Part shown: piece after piece, positions 54,994 through 64,000 of the stretch | How positions within the stretch are numbered: position 1 is the first letter of the stretch | Layout: every line of letters begins with the position of its first letter | DNA from: Lepidodermella squamata | Lineage: Eukaryota > Gastrotricha | DNA length: 64,000 bases | NCBI GenBank assembly: GCA_047495785.1 | Contig: JBLDXI010000024.1 | Location: forward strand, 1,922,001 to 1,986,000 | Direction of reading: 5' to 3' | Notes under the pieces: model-generated | Databases searched by the model: none | What the model saw: only the letters and a program-made list of their open reading frames with translations | Told to the model about the DNA's origin: nothing | Translations under genes and position numbers: made by a program

Positions 54994-55781
54994 GTGTTCT
55001 GCTGGTTGGTTCTTGCTCCGTTGTAGTTGAAGAAGTCGTTGGCACGGTTGTTGTTGCCTCAGACGTGGTGCTAGAGGCATAAGTGCTCGTTGGAGCTGAA
55101 GTAGTTGTCGTTGTCTCAGGGGTTGTAGCAGTCCAACAGTCCATGCTATCTAGAGTATGTCCAATGATCTGATAGGTTTCGATGGACTTCAATGTAACGC
55201 CGGAAACAAATCCACCAGCTAAAGCTCCAACACCCATGTAGTAGGGCCCACCGTTACTCAACCCTGGGGTGGCTATGGTACCCGATCCTATCGTCCGGAA
55301 ATTCCCATCAACACAAACATAGGCGCCAACTTGATCCTAGTTGACAACGATCCTCACGATGCCATATCTATCGTTAACAAGTTCAATTGCACCACCTGGA
55401 GCGGATCCAAGTTGAAGAGAGTTGTCGTATGAATGTTTCGGGGAAGTGAGTAAGCCAGAGAGACATCGTAATAATAAGGCCTTCCGTACAGAAACAAGCC
55501 ACCTTGAAATGGATACGCTACCCCAGCGCAACTAGCTGAATTTATTCAAGAATAGTATTCATCACCATTCATTAGTTAGAAGAAAATATTGCAGCTCATA
55601 CCGGAAGAGTAGTTTTTAGTTACTTAAATCGCAAAGATTCTAACGTAATGATTTATTTGCCAACGTCAAAAAAGCTCAGATACAATAATGAAATATTCAC
55701 AATTACAGGGGCTCAGTTTATGCCTGTTTTTTTCTAGATTCGACTATCTATGCGCCGGGGAACTGGGTATGAGCGTAAGAA

Positions 55782-58495
55782 TTAAGCAGAGATATCCACT
55801 ATTCGATAAGTTTCGATTGACTTGACATAAACCCCGGAACATTTCGCCTCAGCATGTGCTCCAACTCCGAGCCAATAAGGACCCGAAGTGCTGAAGTTTT
55901 CAAGTGCCGCCGATAAAACTGCTGTTGATCCGTCGTTGAGAATAATTGTTGCGGTGACATGGTTCCCTCGAAAAACAAGGTTCACCGTATGATCACCAAA
56001 CATTTTATCAAGTGTGCCTTCCGGTGCGGCAGCGATTTGACACCCGTCAGCTCCAATGGCAGTGCAGCGAGGTTCAATCTTCGAGTTATAGTAAAATAGC
56101 CTGACTTGGGAGTAATGGGGTCGCACGTGGAAAGCGAATCCACCTGACAAGGGATATTTCGCTCCATAATACGATGTACCGCCTTGAAAATTGTGTATAA
56201 GTACCCGATGAAACAAAATTTGCTTTAATGAGAATTACCTTGCTTCACAGGGTTCGGGAGAGATTCTTGAGGTATTAAATAAATCGCGTAGCCGCCACCA
56301 AAAGTTCCTCGCTCTAATGCTAAGGAAACTCTAACCGCAAAATTTGCAAATGGCGTAAACAGCGCTGAAGGTAGGGACGATTTCGAAATCATCGCAGCTT
56401 GAGCGAACCGAGCATAGGAAAACATCAGAGCGTAACGTTTGTCGGGCATAATCTTCTGCGCTGGCATAGAAATCGCGAATGCTGAGAAGTTTTCTAAAAC
56501 GGAAATGATGGAAGTAAATGTAAAGAGACATCTAGCCATACCAGGTTTTCCGTCAGCGAAAGCGTAGCCTGGTACCTTTTTCCACGAACTTGGTATGTCA
56601 ATTGTAGGGCTGGGTGTTGTTGGTGCTGCTGTGTTTGTAGGTGAACCTACCCCGTATACACGTATAGATTTTACGTAGACATTAGAGGATTCGGTTCCTG
56701 AAGCAGTTCCAACGCCCAGGTAGTAAGGTTCGCCAGAACCAAAACCACCCAGAGTTACGGGAGTCGTGTCAAATCCATAAACAGATCCATCAGAAAATGT
56801 TAGATTTGCCGTTAGCGCTTTGTTTTCAATGATCATGCGAACGGTCATGTCATTAGCCAAAGCTTTAGATATAGCTGCCTTATCGGCATTGGCTTTGAAG
56901 ATTTCCGGTTGACTGCCTACTCCTGTGGTCGTCGGCGCATTGGAGTAAGCAATAGGAATCTGAGCACCATCGTAGCCAGGATATGGCCTCACAAGCATGA
57001 CAATACCTCCTTGAAACGGCTCAGTTAGCGAGTAGGCAGACCCTTCGGAAATGTTATCAAAATAAATTTAGACTAAGTACAATGTTCTTGAGAAAATCTT
57101 ACCATAGAAGTTGGGCTGCTCTGATATACCTTGTCTCGGTACAATGAAAATTGCATATCCATCACCAGGCGTACGTTTTGGGCTGTTATTCATCCGCATG
57201 GTTATCTCAACAATGCATTTAGCGTTAGTCGCTTCGAACAAATAACTTGGTAACGCGATTTTTGAGTAGATGCCGCAAGACGAAGATTGCACAGTTTCAT
57301 CCATCAGCTTTACAGTTAGATCGTTCATCACCCGCGGTTTGATTATCGGGTTTTCTGTCGAATTGTAGTTTTCTACAGGTCAGCGAAAAAGTTTTAAAAA
57401 CGTATAAATCTATAGCATAGCGCATTAACTCATATCTCCGTCCATCAGGGTGAACTCTGGTAACAACTGCCCGTTGCTTGGTTCGGCTTGAGCAGTGATA
57501 GTTGAAGTTTTCGAGTTACGCAATGGCGTCGTAGACGGTTTTGATGTGGGTTTCGTCATTGTAGTCGTTGTTGATGTTGTCGTCGGAGAAGAATCGGAAC
57601 ATGTCATAGGTGGATCGACGGGCAATCCGGTAACATATGTTTTTATCGACTTCAAAATCACTTCGACAGCATGTTCACCATTGAAGGCGCCGACTCCCAG
57701 GTAATAATCCCGCGGAATGGGGTTTGTAGGTGATGGGGAAAGTCCTTTCGCCAGCTGAGGTGTGGCAACATTAACCAATGAATTTCCCGCGCATGCGTAG
57801 GTTGTCACGCTGTCACCTTCGATTGCTAACCTTAACGTGGCGAAATCGTTGTTGAATCGGTCGACAACCCAAGGCTCTGCTTTTGCAAGCACCAAAGACT
57901 CATCGTCTACTGTCTTGGTAGTCTTCACAGCTGAGAATGCGAGAGCGGCACCCCTCCCGGGCCTCGCGTAAAAAACTAGACCACCATTAAAAGGGCTTGC
58001 CAAAATTCCAGGACCTGCGATTTATTTTCTGAAATACCATGAAAAATTAGGTAAGTAGAGTGAGCTTACCACTGGCGTTAGCTGCAATACTTTCGAGTGG
58101 AACTAAAAAAACCGCGAAGCCGTCTCCTATGCTCGTTGGTATTATCTTGATGCTGATATCAATAACTAAACCCGAGGTAAAATATGCAGTGGTTATTGTC
58201 GTCGCCGAAATGAAAGCAGCACTGACATGGGTCTTTGTAGAATCAACTATTCGAAACGAGCCATCAGACAGCTTGGCTATGGGTGAAGCATCAGCTGACA
58301 AGTAGTTCTTGAAGTTACCTAGGTAGCAAAATGAAATACAGGCTAGGTCCCATTGCGTTTTATGCATGGCTTACTGTTATCTCCACTGTACATGGAATAA
58401 GGTGGCCACATTCTCCAGTGTGTAGGAACCGTCGTATCGCTGTAAACTGCAACCAAGCAGAAAATAGAAATTGCGCTGAGGCGCGTCAAAATCAT
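55782..58495 (-). CDS. Triple ConA-like lectin protein 7
   Basis: Seven exons (58495-58375, 58318-58070, 58014-57430, 57372-57103, 57042-56542, 56493-56239, 56182-55782) give 793 residues, all phases matching. After a signal peptide come three lectin-like domains, each coded by two exons. Domain 1 has IGDGFAVFLVP, FNGGLVFYARP and YYLGVGAFNG; domain 2 has PGDGYAIFIVP, FQGGIVMLVRPY and PYYLGVGTASG; domain 3 has GGGYAIYLIP, LSGGFAFHVRPHY and PYWLGVGAHAE. Each ends in a VKSI.TY or VKSIRVY strand and short Thr/Pro linkers. No SEA domain or anchor is present, so the product is probably secreted. Exon layout is the same as gene 8. Confidence 0.85.
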
Positions 58496-58682
58496 CGGTC
58501 AAGTGTCTGTCGCTTTAGAATAAATGCCTCCTGCAGATAGATTGATGAAAGAATGCAATGATAAATCGCAAACAAGAAACAGACGCTGTGTAAATAGCGA
58601 AGACAAGTTTTAATGACTTGATAACTGAAAAATAATTGCTTAGTTTTATTCTTCTGTTGATTTTATTCCCAATCAGATGGGC

Positions 58683-61340
58683 TTATCGCAGGTTGCTAGG
58701 TATTTCATATGTTTCGATCGATTTCACATAGACCCCAGACGAGTTCCTTTCTGCATGAGCCCCGACTCCGAGATAATAAGGCCCTGATGATTTGAATTCA
58801 GGCAGATTGCCTGTCAACACCGTCGAGTTTCCGTCTCCGAAGACGATCGTCGCAGACACGCTCTCGTCTTCGTAGAAAGCAAGAATTATCGTATTTTCGC
58901 CGTACATCTTGTCGATAGTTGCCGCAGGAGCTGTTTGAAGAACGAATTCCACATTGTTAATTTCAAATCCTGGCGGAGTTGTCGAAGGGTCGGGCTGGTA
59001 ATACAACAATCTGACATGTTGCGTATTAGGAACCGCCAGGAAAACGAAACCGCCCTGGAACGGAGCTTTCAAGCCGTAGAACGAAGATCCGCCTAAAATT
59101 TTGACATTGAATCAAAACGACAGCATGACGGAAAGTGAATACCCTTTTTAACAGGGTTCGCCAGAGAAATAGCTGGAACGACGAAAATAGCAAAACCACC
59201 TCCGCGTGTGCCCTTCTCCAGGGTCAATTTGACCTGGACGGCGAAATTAGTTGAGGTCGGTAGAGGATGCTTTGACGTCATAGCAGCTTGCGCATGACGA
59301 GCATAAGAAAACATCAAGGCGTATCGTTTGTCGGGCAATTTCTTCCCAGTGGGCATTGTTATTGCAAAAGGGTAAAAATTATCTTGAAAAGGAATAGCAT
59401 TGCAGGCTTAGGATAGTATTTTCCAAATATTACCAGCATTGCCATCTTTGAAAACGTGGGTTGGGATGATTTGCCAAGTGTCTGCATTATCGATTGTCGG
59501 AGCTGGCAATGTCGTCGTTTCGGGCAACTTGTCTTCATAGACATTAACGGACTTGATGAAGACATTTGAAGCTAGCATTCCAGCCGCAGCTCCAACGCCC
59601 AAGTAGTAAGGCCCACCTTGATCGAAACCGGACAAAATTACAGGCGAAGTGTTGAAGCCCGCTTTCGACCCATCGGCGAATAGGATTTCAGTACTAAGTA
59701 CATCCCTTTCAATTATCATGCGAACAATGAAATCACATGTCACCGCTTTTACGATGGCTGAATCTACAGCTTTGGCTTTGGTGATAACCGGAGCCATCGC
59801 TTTAGCAGCAGTCGGCGTTGCTGAGTAGGCAATAACAATTTCTGAGTAGCAAGGCCTCCCATATACAACCAATCCTCCTTTAAACGGATTCTCCAGAATA
59901 TAAACAGTAGCTTTATATTAAAAGATTTAATCGATAAATCATCTGAAAGTTTCTCAAAACGTACTGCCAAACGAAGGCTGATCTGATATGCTGGACCTCG
60001 GTGCTATGAAAATCGCAAATCCATCACCAGAAGTTATACCAGGGCTGTTATTCATTCGCAACTCAATGTTTACGACACACTTTGTCCCAGGAGTTGTGAA
60101 GGTGCTGCTAGGTAACGCCACTTTCGAATAAATACCACTATCAGCCATAGTCACTTTTTCACTCATGAGTTGAATTATTTGGTCAGGCGTCTTAATCGGC
60201 GTGAATTTTTTAGTTTTCGAGACGTTGTAGTTACCTGAAAAATTAATTATGAAATACGAATGTTTGAGGATGCGTAGAGTTGGGGATTACTCAAATCTCC
60301 ATTCAGGAGAGTGTAAGCTGGCAATAGTTTCCAAGAAGAGTCTGGCGGCCATTGTTTTTGACCTGATGCAGAGCATGATACCGGTGTTGTTGTAGTTTTA
60401 TACCTAGGTGTAACCGTGGTTGTTGAATCACACTCCATCTTGTAGACAAGAGTACAGCTCACGATGTAAGTTTCGATTGATTTGAGGACGACGCCTGAAG
60501 CGTGCTTGCCATTGTGAGCCCCAACGCCTAAATGGTATGTGTTCAGGTTCTTCGCTAGTCCACCCAGTGTCAGTGGCGGGTTGCCGACGGCTTTCAGTTG
60601 GCTCGCGCCATAGACATAAGCACTGACGTAATTCCCTGAAATCATCAATCTGACGACCCCGAATCCATTCGACGAATTCAACAGTTGAACCACTGCACTC
60701 TCTGCGAATCCTTTCACAAGCGATGTTTCGTAAGCCGGTACTTCGGTCTGCGTAGCCGAATAAGCCAACTTTGTATCGCTGTAAAAAGGCCTCGCATAGA
60801 AAAACAGTCCACCCTTAAACTTTGTCAAAACTCCAGCATCTTGTTCTGTGAATAATGAGTTATCCTTTGTTTGGCAAGTCATTTTGGAACTTACCACTCG
60901 AAAAATTCCCTCCTAGACCTGTTTTCGGCACGAGAAAAATTGCAAAGCCGTCGCCACCTTTGGGGTCAGCTTCTACATCGAATTCAATTTTAATCGTCAC
61001 ATCTATTACTAAGCTGATGCCCGTATCTAGTTTTGGTAACGGATCAACTGAGTAGAAGGCCGAATCAGAATTTGCCGTTGTTGTTCCCATCATTTTGAAG
61101 CTGCCGTCAGTTAAACGCTTGGGCGCTGTTGAATCAGTGATGATTGGAATGAATTTTGCTAAAAAATATGCATCTTGCAAACATGGATCAAATGTAAACT
61201 TTTCAGCCTCCATTACATGCGTCTCCGTCTTTCAAAGTATGCGACGATAGCAACGACCACTCTGCGGTTGGCTTGTTCAACTGAGCCCATGCGGTGCTGC
61301 AATGTAGGCAACAAAGAATAGCAATTTGAAAGGCGACCAT
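58683..61340 (-). CDS. Triple ConA-like lectin protein 8
   Basis: Seven exons (61340-61217, 61158-60895, 60845-60291, 60234-59965, 59910-59434, 59382-59143, 59092-58683) give 779 residues. A signal peptide (AFQIAILCCLHCSTAWAQ) precedes three lectin-like domains: KGGDGFAIFLVP with FKGGLFFYARPFY and YHLGVGAHNG; SGDGFAIFIAP with FKGGLVVYGRPCY and PYYLGVGAAAG; RGGGFAIFVVP with FQGGFVFLAVPNT and PYYLGVGAHAE. It is a diverged duplicate of protein 7. Its last three exons are nearly identical in DNA to 63047-64000. Confidence 0.85.
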
Positions 61341-61793
61341 TACTCAAAAGGAAATTTCTGCGAAATGTCGCACGCAACACCTCACCACACTTACCTAAGT
61401 CTTGTATCGATAGAAAAATGTTTACTTCTTATTACAATTATTTTTTAACGAATCGATTGTTATTACAAAAATTGTCCACAGGCATAAGAAATCGAGGTAA
61501 AAACCAATATTTATCAAAGCAGTCACCATCGGCTTTTCCCAGGTTACTGTGTTACATTTGGTAGTTCTTTCTCGATATCGATTCGATTAAGACCCGCAAG
61601 CCTACTGAAAAAATTGATCTTAGCTAATTACATCTAAGAATTAAAAGGCTACTCATGAAAAGATTCTCATGTGTGCACATTATTGGGCGTTCTACTATTA
61701 GCGATTTTCCTTTTTTTCAGATGAATGAAAGGTACGACAGATACAGATACATTTCAAGGCGACGTAGTGGTAGGATGGTCATTAGATACATAA
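61341..61793. other. Intergenic region, no gene seen
   Basis: This is upstream of lectin protein 8 and downstream of the deletion relic. It is AT-rich with no coding signal. Confidence 0.4.
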
Positions 61794-62310
61794 TTAGTAA
61801 ATAAGCTTGCACATGGATGAGAGAGTAATGAGGTTCAAGAAGAACTCAACTGTTATTTTGGAGCCTTTGTTACTGCTTTCAGTCGTCGGTCGGCTCTTTG
61901 GCTCATCAACAATTACAGTGCCTCCAGTATGCTTTATGGACGTGACATCTTTGAAAAAAGATCCGAATTTGGTTGACGCCGCTGTCTTGAGTTTCGCGAC
62001 GGCCTGGTCGACCTTTAGCTGAATTTCCGACTCAGTCAGTTGCGTCAGACTTCGCAATGCAACAATGTAGTCAGCGATCACACTTCCCTTTCGAAACCCA
62101 GTAATCGTGACACTGATTTTGCTAAAAGCCTCCGTAGTGTTGTAAATGAGAACAAGGGCTGGGTTGAAAATCGCATCGGCCTAGCTGACCAAGCTGAATT
62201 GGGGAAGAAGGTACCAATTCGATAGAACGTTCATTTGACAACATGCCAGATGCAGCAGAAGAAAGTAACAATTGGAGACCAATCGCTTTGCGAAAGCATT
62301 TTTGGAGGTC
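61794..62310 (-). pseudogene. Lectin-SEA gene 9, deletion relic
   Basis: The minus strand encodes the end of a signal exon (HLACCQMNVLSNWYLLPQFS), then a stop (SLVS, TAG), and directly ADAIFNPALVLIYNTTEAFS with FRKGSVIADYIVALRSLTQ and the full SEA tail to KITVEFFLNLITLSSMCKLIY. The whole lectin domain, stalk and introns are missing. The front of the signal exon is also frame-shifted. Nearest sisters are genes 2 and 5. The SEA tail shows what an undamaged C-terminus looks like. Confidence 0.75.
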
Positions 62311-63046
62311 AGCTGCAAGAAAAATCTCGAAAACAGCCTCTCTTGGACCCAATACCTCCCTGCTAATTTCTTGTTTACTTCTCATCAAGATCCAACGATT
62401 TGCAGTAATATTGAGGCTTCATAATTAGCCTATAAAAAACTCAGGTGTACGTTGTACGGGGTATTCGAGAAAAATTACTGGAAAGTCAAAATGATAAACA
62501 ATTTCAATAAAAGCAATCGTTTTTCCAATTCTCCGGATTTCGGAATACATTGCAGGAATTAATTTGCCACGGACAACTGAGAATGGTCTTTTTCTCTTTT
62601 CTTTTTACCATAATGCACAGAGAACACATTTCAATCCGCTTCGGGTTTTCCAATTCGATCATAGATAAATCAAGATTAGAACAACAAAGGCTTAGCAAGT
62701 TCTTTCCGAGGATCAATATTATCAGACTTTGACGAATAGGTTAATATCGCTAAGTTCTCAGATGTTGGGACCATGAATGTTAGAGGTTTTCGAGTCATCT
62801 TTCTAAACTCTAAACCAGAATTAAGTAGACAGCTAAAGGCGACCGAGGCGACCTAATTATTACGCAGGCTGTTCTGAAGGTGGAAACAATAGTTCGCTAA
62901 AACTACACTTTGTGCACAATCTTGTTGGTGAAAAAACTGAGGTGAGCTTGCTTTAAGCGTGTTTTGAGCAAAATCAAGATTTTCTGCCAACATTATTTGC
63001 TCAGTTTTATTCTTCTTCTGTTAATTTTATTCAGTATCAGACAGGC
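62311..63046. other. Intergenic region, no gene seen
   Basis: Short frames of 60-88 codons lie on both strands (for example 62504-62716) with no likeness to the surrounding families. No element ends are recognised. Confidence 0.4.
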
Positions 63047-64000
63047 TTAGAATGAGTTACTATTAGGTAATTCAAATGTTTCAATCGATTTCACATAGAC
63101 CCCAGACGAGTTCCTTTCTGCATGAGCCCCGACTCCGAGATAATAAGGCCCTGATGATTTGAATTCAGGCAGATTGCCTGTCAACACCGTCGAGTTTCCG
63201 TCTCCGAAGACGATTGTCGCAGACACGCTCTCGTCTTCGTAGAAAGCAAGAATTATCGTATTGTCGCCGTACATCTTGTCGATAGTTGCCGCAGGAGCTG
63301 TTTGAAGAACGAATTCCACATTGTTAATTTCAAATCCTGGCGGAGTTGTCGAAGGGTCGGGCTGGTAATACAACAATCTGACATGTTGCGTATTAGGAAC
63401 CGCCAGGAAAACGAAACCGCCCTGAAACGGAGCTTTCAAGCCGTAGAACGAAGATCCGCCTAAAATTTTGACATTGAATCAAAACGACAGCATGACGGAA
63501 AGTGAATACCCTTTTTAACAGGGTTCGCCAGAGAAATAGCTGGAACGACGAAAATAGCAAAACCACCTCCGCGTGTGCCCTTCTCCAGGGTCAATTTGAC
63601 CTGGACGGCGAAATTAGTTGAGGTCGGTAGAGGATGCTTTGACGTCATAGCAGCTTGCGCATGACGAGCATACGAAAACATCAAGGCGTATCGTTTGTCG
63701 GGCAATTTCTTCCCAGCAGGCATTGTTATTGCAAAGGGGTAAAAATTATCTTAAAAAGGAATAGCATTGCAGGCTTAGGATAGTATTTTCCAAATATTAC
63801 CAGCATTGCCATCTTTGAAAACGTGGGTTGGGATGATTTGCCAAGTGTCTGCATTATCGATTGTCGGAGCTGGCAATGTCGTCGTTTCGGGCAACTTGTC
63901 TTCATAGACATTAACGGACTTGACGTAGACATTTGATGCAAAATATCCAGCCGAACCTCCAACGCCCAAGTGGTATGGCCCACCTGAGGCAAAGCCAGTC
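63047..64000 (-). CDS. Triple lectin protein 10, 3' part (runs off the window)
   Basis: Three exons of the 3' end are visible: the partial exon 64000-63801, then 63749-63510 and 63459-63047. They encode the end of lectin domain 2 (LGVGGSAGYFASNVYVKSVN) and all of domain 3 (RGGGFAIFVVP, FQGGFVFLAVPNT, GPYYLGVGAHAE), ending FELPNSNSF. DNA is nearly identical to 58683-59600, introns included, with scattered substitutions. The stop is displaced, giving a slightly different tail. This is a recent tandem duplicate or a gene-conversion product of gene 8. Confidence 0.85.

Larger units (their letters stand above)
53402..55640 (-). pseudogene. Lectin-SEA gene 6, broken relic
   Basis: Remains in transcript order: an exon 2 end near 55640-55601 (an interrupted IFAI..VTKNYSS), the lectin exon from 55535 (SCAGVAYPFQGGLFLYGRPY, a frameshift after AYSLP, then an in-frame TAG after RIVVN, then GGPYYMGVGALAGG and SGVTLKSIETYQI), and a Thr-rich stalk to about 54990. 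The SEA piece is at 53643-53402, with a frameshift before TGFKKGSVTPDYIVALRSLT and a lost end. Two transposon-derived segments (53644-54358 and about 54378-54993) separate stalk and SEA. The order and sequence are nearest to gene 1. Confidence 0.8.

Noticed and set aside
62504-62732. Small frames between lectin genes 9 and 10
   Set aside because: Short, low-complexity, on both strands, no likeness to anything around.

Overview
This window looks like animal genomic DNA, most likely from a nematode. Genes are dense and broken by many introns of about 50-60 bases with GT..AG ends and T-rich 3' sides. Families are tandemly duplicated, a DUF268-type protein (a family expanded in Caenorhabditis) is present, and four consecutive genes sit with only about 140 bases or less between stop and next start, as in trans-spliced nematode operons. 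One TTAGGG-type array is present but sits inside an intron element, so it says nothing about chromosome ends. All exon joins below were made by eye; joins were accepted only where codon phase matched on both sides. There are no transcripts behind them.

Left part (1-6 kb): a terminal exon of unknown function inside a 33-base terminal-inverted-repeat element; a coiled-coil plus NHL-like beta-propeller gene; and, on the minus strand, a secreted protein with two chymotrypsin-fold domains joined by a Trp/Pro/Thr linker. Both protease domains have lost catalytic residues.

Hsp70 locus (6.4-27.7 kb, plus strand): four Hsp70-family genes in a row, called here A, B, C and D. B and C are tandem duplicates with intact ATPase motifs and no EEVD tail. 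A and D flank them and have an unusual architecture: a Cys-rich RING-like zinc finger, a charged linker, a coiled coil and then a divergent Hsp70 with damaged ATPase motifs. The A-B, B-C and C-D gaps are short, lack AATAAA, and hold an intron-like 3' splice site just before each ATG. That suggests one polycistronic unit. This is the strongest candidate for an undescribed system: scaffold or ubiquitin-ligase-like pseudo-Hsp70 proteins co-expressed with working Hsp70 partners. Their large introns are packed with transposon remnants.

Middle (28-40 kb, minus strand): a four-helix MARVEL-like membrane protein, three tandem ZIP (SLC39, LIV-1 type) zinc transporters with His-rich loops and the HEVPHEVGD motif, and a type II membrane protein with a DUF268 domain.

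Right part (40.7-64 kb): an array of secreted proteins with concanavalin-A-like lectin domains. One type has one lectin domain, a Ser/Thr-rich mucin-like stalk and a SEA domain. The other has three lectin domains and no SEA. The array holds intact copies, a copy with one stop codon, a copy split by a transposon, deletion relics and a very recent duplication that runs off the end of the window. Such an array fits a fast-evolving family of surface or gut-lumen glycan-binding proteins, but that role is inferred.
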